A stretch of DNA of 6,479 nt from Clostridium sp. CAG:1013 (GTDB taxonomy: Bacteria; Bacillota; Clostridia; Oscillospirales; Acutalibacteraceae), in assembly GCA_000432995.1 (NCBI GenBank), contig HF972662.1, positions 1 through 6,479 on the forward strand, given 5' to 3'. A model generated the notes under the pieces. It did not search any database and was not told the origin of the DNA. It worked only from the letters and a program-made list of their open reading frames with translations. A program made the position numbers and the translations under genes. Below are positions 1 through 5,463 of this stretch, piece by piece (position 1 is the stretch's first letter; each line of letters begins with the position of its first letter).

Positions 1-485
1 TCCGTGTAGTAGGGGGCCTCCCGGTGCCAGGTGACAAAAGCTCTGGCGCCCAGCACTTTTCCCGCTTTCCCGGAAGCCAGGATGTCCCTCAACATTCCCA
101 CGCTCCGATTATAACGGTTCTGGAAGCAGACGCCCACACGGGTCGGGCCTTTGGCCAGTTCCTGGAGCTGCTCCCACTGCTCCCAGTTGATGACAGGAGG
201 CTTCTCGGTGAACACGTGGAGTCCACGCTCCACCGCCAGTTTTACCATGGGGGTGTGGAGATAGTGAGGCGTGCAAAGGTGAACAGCATCCAGCTGCTCC
301 CCTTCCAACATGGCCTCCATGGAATCGTAAGCCTTCCCGCCGAATTTCTCCGCGAAAGCCGCGGCCCGTTCCGGACGGATATCAGCGCAGGCCACAAGCT
401 CTACGCCTTCCAAATGCTGGAGCACGGCTCCATGGACTTGGGCGATGCCGCCGCAGCCCACCACGCCTACTCGAAAATCACTCAT
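1..485 (-). CDS. Gfo/Idh/MocA family NAD(P)-dependent oxidoreductase, N-terminal 161 residues (C-terminus beyond left edge)
   Basis: The N-terminal half of a sugar/polyol dehydrogenase is visible; these cytoplasmic enzymes oxidise or reduce a ring or chain hydroxyl using NAD(P). The Rossmann fold starts at once, with the glycine motif G10-C-G-G-I-A15 and an acidic residue D35 after the second strand (ADIRPER), which favours NAD over NADP. The CTPHYLH segment (71-77) and the E94-K95-P96 motif follow; K95 is the usual catalytic lysine. The start of the substrate-binding domain (VTWHREAPYY, 151-160) is present, and the remaining half lies outside the window. The ATG at 483-485 is preceded by GGGGAGG, which overlaps the stop codon of the upstream isomerase gene, so it is the last visible gene of the operon. 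It closely resembles the oxidoreductase at 1367-2521 in the CTPHY and EKP regions but is clearly divergent, so the two probably act on different substrates or steps. Family assignment is firm; substrate is unknown. Confidence 0.92.
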   Translation of the reverse strand, partial: MSDFRVGVVGCGGIAQVHGAVLQHLEGVELVACADIRPERAAAFAEKFGGKAYDSMEAMLEGEQLDAVHLCTPHYLHTPMVKLAVERGLHVFTEKPPVINWEQWEQLQELAKGPTRVGVCFQNRYNRSVGMLRDILASGKAGKVLGARAFVTWHREAPYYT

Positions 486-501
486 TGTAATGTTCCTCCC
501 C

Positions 502-1353
502 TTATTGGATCTCCCTCAAAATAGCCCGCAGAGAATCCAGAGCCAGTTTCCATGCGCTCTTGCCGTCCAGAGCGGCACCACGCTTCTGGGCATCTTGCTC
601 CAATGCCGCCAGACCAGCAAAGTCCGTCAGGTGAGGTTCCAAAGACAGGAACCCATGGAACCCGCCGCCGATCAGATCCCCCAGGATCTCTTTCACATGG
701 CCGTCGCCCTGACCAGCGGGGACCACCTTTTTCTCTTTCATCAGAGCGTCTTTGATATGCACATACTGGATAAAGGGCTTCAGCCGCTCATAGGCAGGAA
801 GGGTCTCCTGACCCACCTCCACGAAGTTGGCGAAATCAAACACTGCCCGGAAATGATCCCCGTAAAAGGCATCCATCAACTCCCCGCAGCGGGAAGCATT
901 GTCTCCGTAAATACCTTTTTCGTTTTCATGGAGCAGCACGGAATCCCACGCCTTGGCTTCCTCCACCATGGCGCCCACCTGCTCCATCACCTTGCCCTGA
1001 AACTCTTTGGGGTCCCGGTCCTTGGGCAGATAGAAACTGAACATCCGCACATAGGGAGCGTCCAGCTTCTTCTGGATCTCCAGGGTGCGCTTCAACTTTT
1101 CCAGATGGGGGGCAAAGTCATCCTCAATGGTGATTTTCCCGATGGGAGACCCAATAGAGGACACTTTGATCCCGGCCCGGTCCAGCTTTGCTTTCACTTC
1201 TTTTACTTTCTCAGGGGTGAAGTCAGAGACGTTCACTCCGTCGGCAGCCCGAAGCTCAATGTGGGTAAGGCCCCACTCACCAATAGCTTCCAGCTGAGTG
1301 TCAAACTCCGGGGCGATCTCGTCAGAGAACCCGGAGAGGATGATCTGTTCCAC
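502..1353 (-). CDS. Sugar phosphate isomerase/epimerase-like TIM-barrel protein (AP endonuclease family 2 fold)
   Basis: A 283-residue protein of the xylose-isomerase-like TIM-barrel superfamily (sugar isomerases, 2-keto-inositol dehydratases, keto-sugar epimerases), whose members bind a divalent metal. Strand-end motifs run in barrel order: SGFSDEI (7-13), HIELR (31-35), SSIGSPIGK (65-73), RMFSFYLP (103-110), LLHENEKGIYGD (140-151), VFDFANF (171-177), YVHIKD (197-202), AGQGDG (213-218) and LSLEPH (236-241). By position, the likely metal and acid/base residues are E143 or E145, D173, H199 and E239. The start is GTG at 1351-1353, chosen because AAGGAGG sits 8 bases upstream and the protein then begins directly at the first strand. 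This ribosome site contains the stop codon of the gene before it. There is no signal peptide, so it should be cytoplasmic. The oxidoreductase genes on both sides suggest it acts on a keto-sugar. It is a distant relative, not a recent copy, of the TIM barrel at 3367-4128. The reaction is unknown. Confidence 0.9.
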   Translation of the reverse strand: MEQIILSGFSDEIAPEFDTQLEAIGEWGLTHIELRAADGVNVSDFTPEKVKEVKAKLDRAGIKVSSIGSPIGKITIEDDFAPHLEKLKRTLEIQKKLDAPYVRMFSFYLPKDRDPKEFQGKVMEQVGAMVEEAKAWDSVLLHENEKGIYGDNASRCGELMDAFYGDHFRAVFDFANFVEVGQETLPAYERLKPFIQYVHIKDALMKEKKVVPAGQGDGHVKEILGDLIGGGFHGFLSLEPHLTDFAGLAALEQDAQKRGAALDGKSAWKLALDSLRAILREIQ

Positions 1354-1366
1354 TGTCTGTTCCTCC

Positions 1367-2521
1367 TTAGTAAGTCCCTTCGGTAGAGAAGGTGATCTCC
1401 TGGCTCTCCTTCTTCTGAGAGGTCTCCCGGCGCTTGTTCAGCTCGCTGAGGAACAGATCCTCGTCAAAGGGGATCTCCACAGGGCGCTTCAGCCAGCTGG
1501 AAAGGTGCATAGCGTTGGAAAGCGTCAGACCGTTGATGCCCTCTTTGCCTTCCGCCACCAGAGGCGTGCCGTGGAGGATCTTCCCGGCAAAGGCGTTGAG
1601 CACGCCCACGTGCTGGAGGTTTTCACCGTCGGTCTCCACCTGGATCTCCTGGCACTCGGGCTTGGCGAAGCCTTCCTTGGCGGTGCGGCAGAATTCCCGC
1701 TCGTCCTGAGACAGTTTCCAGAAAGTGAGTTGATCGTTCTCGCACACCAGCTTGCCCTTGGTGCCGGTGACTTCGAACCGGTTGGTGCCGGGAGCGTCGC
1801 CAGTGGTGGTAACAAACACGCCGGTGGCGCCGTTTTCAAACTGCAGGTAGGCGGTCACGTCGTCCTCTACCTCGATATTGTGCCACTTGCCCTCCTGGCA
1901 GAAGGCCTGGACGGTCTTGGGCAGGCCACAGATCCACTGAAGCAGGTCCAGCTGATGGGGGCACTGGTTCAGCAGCACGCCGCCGCCTTCTCCGTCCCAA
2001 GTGGCACGCCAATCGCCGGAATCGTAGTAGATCTGGGTGCGGTACCAATCGGTGATGATCCAGTTGACCCGCTTCAACTCTCCCAGCTCGCCTCCCTGGA
2101 CCATTTCCCGCATCTTCCGATAGACGCAGTTGGTGCGCTGGTTGAACATCATGGCGAACACCTTGCCGCTCTTCTCAGCGGCCTCGTTCATCTCCCGCAC
2201 AGCCTTGGTGTACACGCCGGCAGGCTTTTCGCACATGACGTGGAGCCCGGCGTCGAAGGCCTCCATGGACAGAGTGGGATGCTGATAGTGGGGCGTGCAG
2301 ATATGTACCGCGTCGCACAGGCCGCTTTTGATCAGATCGCTGCCCTCTTCAAAGATGGTCACATCTGCGGGAAGATTTTCCTTTGCCCACTGACGGCGGG
2401 CTTCCCGGCGATCAGCCACGGCGGTGATGACGATCTCAGGGCACTTGCCCTCCAGGATATTTTTCGCGTGACCGGAACCCATGTTTCCCACGCCGATGAT
2501 GCCAAGACGTACTTTTTCCAT
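1367..2521 (-). CDS. Gfo/Idh/MocA family oxidoreductase (full length, 384 aa)
   Basis: A complete two-domain sugar/inositol-type dehydrogenase. The Rossmann domain carries G10-V-G-N-M-G15, D37 after strand two (VADRRE), CTPHYQH (75-81) and C97-E-K-P100 with the expected catalytic lysine K99. The C-terminal domain has the glycine-rich stretch before NQCPHQLDLLQW (185-196), in which H189 matches the family's catalytic histidine. N185 stands where many family members (for example inositol dehydrogenase) have the catalytic aspartate. The tail from about 360 is charged and probably flexible. The ATG at 2519-2521 has AAAGGAG 7 bases upstream. A 57-bp AT-rich gap separates it from the acetyltransferase gene, the largest gap in the operon, with no hairpin. 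The stop TAA is embedded in the ribosome site of the next gene. Possible activities are sugar C3 dehydrogenase (as E. coli YcjS), inositol dehydrogenase or anhydrofructose reductase. I favour a keto-sugar-forming dehydrogenase from context; substrate unproven. Confidence 0.92.
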   Translation of the reverse strand: MEKVRLGIIGVGNMGSGHAKNILEGKCPEIVITAVADRREARRQWAKENLPADVTIFEEGSDLIKSGLCDAVHICTPHYQHPTLSMEAFDAGLHVMCEKPAGVYTKAVREMNEAAEKSGKVFAMMFNQRTNCVYRKMREMVQGGELGELKRVNWIITDWYRTQIYYDSGDWRATWDGEGGGVLLNQCPHQLDLLQWICGLPKTVQAFCQEGKWHNIEVEDDVTAYLQFENGATGVFVTTTGDAPGTNRFEVTGTKGKLVCENDQLTFWKLSQDEREFCRTAKEGFAKPECQEIQVETDGENLQHVGVLNAFAGKILHGTPLVAEGKEGINGLTLSNAMHLSSWLKRPVEIPFDEDLFLSELNKRRETSQKKESQEITFSTEGTY

Positions 2522-2578
2522 ATTGGTACTCCTTTCAAATCCATCAATCTATTATGTTACACTATTTTGCTACTACGA

Positions 2579-3034
2579 TCATTCATGGTGGATGTACAGT
2601 CTGGTGAGCTCCGGCTCTCCGTCTCCCTGGACCATACAGTAAAACTCCCAACCGTAACGCTCGTAAAAGGAGGTGTGATCCGTCACCAAATACAAGGTGG
2701 GGATACCCAGCTTTTTCATATCCCGACAGACCAGTTCCAACAGGGCTCCGGCGATCCCTTGGCACCGCCGGTCCTCCTCCGTATAGACAGCACACACGTT
2801 GGGGGCAAGGTCTTTCCTGTCGTGGAAGTCGTTCTCGATGACCCCCATGCCGCCCACGATCCTATCCCCTTCCAGAGCAAGATACCACTGGGGCACTGGA
2901 CCTTTCCCAGCCAAGCACTCCTCCATGCTCTCCCGATAGGCTTCCAGAGGAACACTCCACTTCTGGTGAAACCAAGCGGCAGCCCGTGGAAGCATGTCTG
3001 GTCTGTCCCGCAGAGGGACCAGACTATATTTCAT
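2579..3034 (-). CDS. GNAT-family N-acetyltransferase
   Basis: A 151-residue single-domain GNAT protein, which would transfer an acetyl group from acetyl-CoA to an amine on a small molecule or protein. The central strand WYLALEGDRIVGGMGV (50-65) leads into CAVYTEEDRRCQGIAGALL (81-99). That segment contains the acetyl-CoA pyrophosphate-binding signature R90-x-x-G93-x-A95, followed by helix alpha-3. The C-terminal FYERYGW (123-129) is the common GNAT strand-5/helix segment. The ATG at 3032-3034 is used because AGGAGG, overlapping the TGA of the membrane-protein gene, lies 11 bases upstream. A nearer ATG at 3042-3044 is out of frame, almost touches the ribosome site and ends after six codons. Acetyltransferases are not core members of keto-sugar pathways. 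It could acetylate an amino-sugar intermediate or be an operon passenger. The family is confident; the acceptor is unknown. Confidence 0.9.
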   Translation of the reverse strand: MKYSLVPLRDRPDMLPRAAAWFHQKWSVPLEAYRESMEECLAGKGPVPQWYLALEGDRIVGGMGVIENDFHDRKDLAPNVCAVYTEEDRRCQGIAGALLELVCRDMKKLGIPTLYLVTDHTSFYERYGWEFYCMVQGDGEPELTRLYIHHE

Positions 3035-3050
3035 GTGTATCCATTCCTCC

Positions 3051-3374
3051 TCAGTTCCAAGGCAAGCGGACCGGTGTTTGAGAGATGGGGAAATAACCTA
3101 CCAGCCACACCAGCAGGATCACCACCGCCACACTGCCTCCAAAGGCCGCCCATTTGATCCACTTTCGGGGGCACATCCTATCCAGAGTGGCTAGGAATTT
3201 TCCCAGAACCACCAGGTTTATCGCATAGGTGAGGATGCGCACCGGGTTGTCCCAAAAGGACAGATTCACGCAGGCCAAAGCATAATTCAGAAGGATGTAC
3301 AGCAAATATTCCCCAGCTATGTTCACGGCTGTGGTCCAGGCCTTCCGGGGAGATTCCTTCTCTTCTTTATTCAT
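3051..3374 (-). CDS. Small integral membrane protein with three predicted helices, function unknown
   Basis: I do not recognise this 107-residue protein. It has a charged N-terminus (MNKEEKESPRK) and three hydrophobic stretches at about 20-40, 46-64 and 75-95, separated by short loops containing DNPVR and DRMCPRKWIKW, then a short polar tail. The positive-inside rule puts the RMCPRKWIK loop (66-74) in the cytoplasm, which with three helices places the N-terminus outside; the charged N-terminus argues against this, so topology is uncertain. Its ATG overlaps the end of the upstream TIM-barrel gene by 8 bases, within TATGAATAA, and no convincing ribosome site precedes it. Expression therefore probably depends on ribosomes finishing the upstream gene. 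The TGA is embedded in the ribosome site of the acetyltransferase gene. It is too short and lacks motifs for a sugar transporter by itself. It could be a membrane anchor or accessory subunit. Confidence 0.75.
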   Translation of the reverse strand: MNKEEKESPRKAWTTAVNIAGEYLLYILLNYALACVNLSFWDNPVRILTYAINLVVLGKFLATLDRMCPRKWIKWAAFGGSVAVVILLVWLVGYFPISQTPVRLPWN

Positions 3375-4128
3375 ACCCCAAGGCGTGGAGGTTCTTGTAG
3401 CTCTGCTCCAGGCAGTCGAAGGGACTACCCTGGCAAATGTCCTGCTCCACCAGCAGATACTTAGTTTTGCCGGTACGCTCCAAAGTGGCCAGGATCTTTT
3501 TGAAATCCAGGTTACCCTCTCCCACCGGCGCCATGATGGGCTCCATGCCTCGCACAGCCATATCCTTCAAATGCACACAGGGGATCCGGTCCGCCAGGCG
3601 CTCGATCCAAGCGCACACGTCGGCGCCACCCATCTGCACCCAGTAGGTGTCCAGAGTAAAGCCCAGCTCGTCGGGCGCGAAACTCTCCATCAGAGTCTCC
3701 ATGATCAGCTTGCCGTCAAACTTCTGGAACTCCAAGTTGTGGTTGTGGTACATCAGCAGCTTTCCCGCCGCGGCGATCTTCTTGGCGGGCTCTTTGTAAT
3801 CCTCAGCAAAATGCCACAGCCATTCGGGGGTGCGGTACTTGGGGGGCATCATGCCGATGCCGATATAATCGCAGCCCATGATCTCATGCTCCCGGATGAC
3901 AGCTTCTGTGTCGTTCAGGATCCGGTCAGGGTTCCAGTGGGTGAGAACAATCTTAAGGCCGTGCTTGTCGCAGATCTCCCGCACCGTTTCAGCGGGGATG
4001 GGCCCAATGGCCGAGATCTGCACTGTGGTATATCCCATTTTCGCTACCTGGGAAAGGGAATAGTCCAGATCCTTGGCGGTCTGGGTGTAGTCCCGCAGAG
4101 TGAACAACTGAGCGCCTAAACGCATCAT
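3367..4128 (-). CDS. Sugar phosphate isomerase/epimerase-like TIM-barrel protein (IolE/YcjR-like), first gene of operon
   Basis: A 253-residue xylose-isomerase-like TIM barrel, the usual size for this family. The N-terminus MRLGAQLFTLRDY matches the first strand of keto-sugar epimerases and isomerases. Downstream motifs are YHNHNLEF (127-134), LDTYWVQMGG (159-168), VHLKDM (185-190), GEGNLDF (203-209) and VEQD (227-230). Expected metal ligands are E133, D160, H186 and E228, so all four are present and the enzyme should be active. Start choice: the frame is open to an ATG at 4186-4188, but GGGAGG at 4136-4141 lies 7 bases before the ATG at 4126-4128, and the protein then begins at strand one. 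ATGs at 4132-4134 (too close to the ribosome site) and 4123-4125 are alternatives. The next gene overlaps its end by 8 bases. Likely reactions are epimerisation or isomerisation of a keto-sugar (YcjR-like) or keto-inositol dehydration (IolE-like); the neighbouring zinc dehydrogenase and Gfo/Idh/MocA genes favour the first. Confidence 0.92.
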   Translation of the reverse strand: MMRLGAQLFTLRDYTQTAKDLDYSLSQVAKMGYTTVQISAIGPIPAETVREICDKHGLKIVLTHWNPDRILNDTEAVIREHEIMGCDYIGIGMMPPKYRTPEWLWHFAEDYKEPAKKIAAAGKLLMYHNHNLEFQKFDGKLIMETLMESFAPDELGFTLDTYWVQMGGADVCAWIERLADRIPCVHLKDMAVRGMEPIMAPVGEGNLDFKKILATLERTGKTKYLLVEQDICQGSPFDCLEQSYKNLHALGYE

Positions 4129-4141
4129 AAACATACCTCCC

Positions 4142-4161
4142 AAAAAGCCGCGGAACGCGGC
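4142..4161 (-). promoter_or_regulatory. GC hairpin plus U5 in the operon leader: possible attenuator or operator
   Basis: A perfect dyad, GCCGCG-GAA-CGCGGC on the plus strand (4147-4161), lies between the predicted minus-strand transcription start (about 4170-4172) and the ribosome site at 4136-4141. In the operon mRNA it folds to a 6-bp all-GC stem with a UUC loop, followed directly by UUUUU and then GGGAGG. A GC stem plus U-run resembles a short intrinsic terminator. Read as DNA, a 15-bp dyad about 10-25 bases past the start is also a typical repressor site. The pattern is seen directly; its role is inferred. Confidence 0.45.
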
Positions 4162-4178
4162 GGATTCCATACGGACAC

Positions 4179-4187
4179 AGTATAGCA
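4179..4187 (-). promoter_or_regulatory. Extended -10 promoter for the six-gene operon
   Basis: Read on the minus strand, TGC-TATACT is an extended -10 element (TGn plus a hexamer one mismatch from TATAAT). It would start transcription near 4170-4172, giving a leader of about 45 bases to the ATG at 4128. No good -35 sits at 17 bp. A TTGACC (4207-4212 in plus coordinates) is 22 bp upstream, too far for normal use, which fits an extended -10 promoter or one needing an activator. Placement between divergent genes supports the call. Confidence 0.55.
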
Positions 4188-4292
4188 TTTTTTCGGAGAA
4201 ATACTAGGTCAATTTTTGTTTTTTCCAACGGATTATCAAACATTTTTGTCCTCCGCCCCCATTTTTTCGTTGAAAAATAGCCACGTAAAGAG

Positions 4293-4309
4293 TGTGACCT
4301 CTTTTCACA
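4293..4309. promoter_or_regulatory. TGTGA-N7-TCACA dyad over the dehydrogenase -35: candidate operator
   Basis: TGTGA at 4293-4297 and TCACA at 4305-4309 form a perfect 5-bp inverted repeat with a 7-base spacer that covers the -35 hexamer of the rightward promoter. It resembles a CRP/FNR-type site, but those have a 6-base spacer, so the resemblance may be accidental. A repressor bound here would block the dehydrogenase promoter. The dyad is seen; the function is inferred. Confidence 0.3.
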
Positions 4310-4330
4310 GAGAAAAAAGTATGCTATGAT
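4302..4330 (+). promoter_or_regulatory. Sigma-A-type promoter for the zinc dehydrogenase gene
   Basis: A -35 TTTTCA (4302-4307, four of six matches) is 17 bp from a -10 TATGAT (4325-4330, five of six). TG at 4322-4323 makes it an extended -10. The start is predicted near 4337, leaving a leader of about 30 bases with AAGGAGG at 4353-4359 and 7 bases before the GTG. The spacing and extended -10 make this a good candidate, although the -35 is weak and overlaps a dyad. Confidence 0.6.
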
Positions 4331-4366
4331 TTCCCCAGAAATCCCAGACTTAAAGGAGGAGTTTTT

Positions 4367-5392
4367 GTGCTTCAGCAAGTTATGACCGCCCCCGGCGTCA
4401 TCCAGTTCCGAGAAGTGCCCACCCCTCAGCCCGGTCCCGGGGAAGTTCTGGTGAAGATCCAGAAGATCGGCATCTGCGGATCGGACATCCACGTCTACCA
4501 CGGGGAACACCCCTTTACCAGTTATCCCGTCACCCAGGGCCACGAGGTCTCAGGAGAAGTGGCGGCTTTGGGCGAAAACGTCACAGGATTCACCCTGGGC
4601 CAGAAAGTGACCATCCAACCCCAGGTGGTGTGCGGCAAGTGCTGGCCCTGCCGTCACGGAAAGTACAACCTCTGCGAGGAGCTGAAGGTCATGGGTTTCC
4701 AGACCACTGGTGTTGCCTCCCACTACTTCGCCGTGGACGCCGCCAAGGTGACCCCCCTGCCGGATTCCATGAGCTTTGATGAAGGCGCCATGATCGAGCC
4801 CCTGGCGGTGGCGGTCCACGCAGTGCGCCAGGCCGGGGACGTAACAGACAAGGATATCTGCGTGCTGGGCGCGGGGCCCATCGGCATCCTGGTAGCTCAG
4901 GCAGCCAAGGGCATGGGCGCCCGGAAAGTGATGGTCACTGACGTGAGCGACGTCCGCCTGGAGAAGGCCAAAGAATGCGGTGCCGACGTGTGCGTCAACA
5001 CCCGCGAGAAGGACTTCGGAGAGGAGTTCCTTCAGTGCTTCGGGCCGGACAAGGCCGATGTGATCTACGACTGCGCCGGAAACAACATCACCATGGGTCA
5101 GGCCATCCAGTACGCCCGGAAAGGGAGCACCATCATTTTAGTGGCAGTGTTTGCCACTCGGGGCGACATTGATCTGGCGGTGCTCAACGACCACGAGCTG
5201 GACCTGAACACCACCATGATGTACCGCAATGAGGATTACCTGGAAGCCATCCGGCTGGTGGAGGAAGGAAAGGTCCAGTTAAAACCCTTGATCTCCAAGC
5301 ACTTCCCCTTCCAGGAATACCTGGCAGCTTATCAATACATCGACGCCAACCGGGAAACCACCATGAAGGTAATCATCGACGTGCAGGAGTGA
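4367..5392 (+). CDS. Zinc-dependent medium-chain alcohol/polyol dehydrogenase (sorbitol/threonine dehydrogenase-like)
   Basis: A complete 341-residue MDR-family dehydrogenase that would interconvert a secondary alcohol and a ketone on a sugar or polyol. Catalytic zinc residues are C37 (in CGSD), H59 and E60 (in GHE) and E144 (in EPLAVAVHA). The structural zinc site is complete: C89, C92, C95 and C103. The Rossmann domain has G168-A-G-P-I-G173, and D192 at the end of the second strand (VMVTDVSDVRLEKAKECGAD) indicates NAD. The GTG at 4367-4369 is preceded by AAGGAGG with 7 bases of spacing; no upstream in-frame start fits better. It is divergent from the six-gene operon and convergent with the RpiR-type gene. 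E. coli YcjQ (3-keto-guloside/guloside dehydrogenase) belongs to the same family and also sits beside a TIM barrel and a Gfo/Idh/MocA enzyme; L-iditol 2-dehydrogenase is an alternative. Substrate is unproven. Confidence 0.93.
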   Translation: MLQQVMTAPGVIQFREVPTPQPGPGEVLVKIQKIGICGSDIHVYHGEHPFTSYPVTQGHEVSGEVAALGENVTGFTLGQKVTIQPQVVCGKCWPCRHGKYNLCEELKVMGFQTTGVASHYFAVDAAKVTPLPDSMSFDEGAMIEPLAVAVHAVRQAGDVTDKDICVLGAGPIGILVAQAAKGMGARKVMVTDVSDVRLEKAKECGADVCVNTREKDFGEEFLQCFGPDKADVIYDCAGNNITMGQAIQYARKGSTIILVAVFATRGDIDLAVLNDHELDLNTTMMYRNEDYLEAIRLVEEGKVQLKPLISKHFPFQEYLAAYQYIDANRETTMKVIIDVQE

Positions 5393-5424
5393 CGCACCCT
5401 CCCACACAGGACTCAGCAAAACGG

Positions 5425-5463
5425 AAAAGGGGCCGCCGTAGTTTTCACGGCAGCCCCTTTTTT
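5425..5463. terminator. Bidirectional hairpin terminator between convergent genes
   Basis: A 15-position stem (5425-5439 with 5447-5461) encloses a 7-base loop and has one internal mismatch. On the plus strand the mismatch is C5434 against A5452, and T6 (5458-5463) follows the stem core. In the minus-strand transcript the same positions form a U-G wobble, so the stem is unbroken and begins directly after the UAA of the RpiR-type gene, ending in UUUU. It serves the dehydrogenase and the regulator gene together. Confidence 0.88.

Noticed and set aside
445..1386. Plus-strand open frame of 313 codons opposite the TIM-barrel gene
   Set aside because: Its translation is low-complexity, rich in H, L, Q and P, as expected for the antisense of a coding region; no motifs or ribosome site.
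2522..2578. Possible internal promoter in the 57-bp AT-rich gap before the 1367-2521 gene
   Set aside because: A CATAAT hexamer is present on the minus strand, but no acceptable -35 lies 16-18 bp upstream and there is no extended -10, so it is not supported.
1298..3157. Very long open frame on the plus strand (619 codons)
   Set aside because: It runs antisense across the oxidoreductase and acetyltransferase genes, shows no family motifs and has no ribosome site. The minus-strand proteins have intact conserved motifs, so this is a by-product of GC-rich codon use.
3051..3374. Small membrane protein as a DgpB-like C-glycoside-cleaving subunit
   Set aside because: DgpB-type subunits are soluble, whereas this protein is dominated by three hydrophobic helices.
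4261..4278. ATTTTTTCGTTGAAAAAT imperfect dyad as a terminator or operator
   Set aside because: The stem is almost all A-T pairs with a bulge and a 3-base loop in an AT-rich spacer. It is too weak as a terminator and indistinguishable from background as an operator.
3989..4543. Minus-strand open frame of 184 codons spanning the divergent promoter region
   Set aside because: It crosses both predicted promoters and overlaps two well-supported genes in other frames; no recognisable protein.
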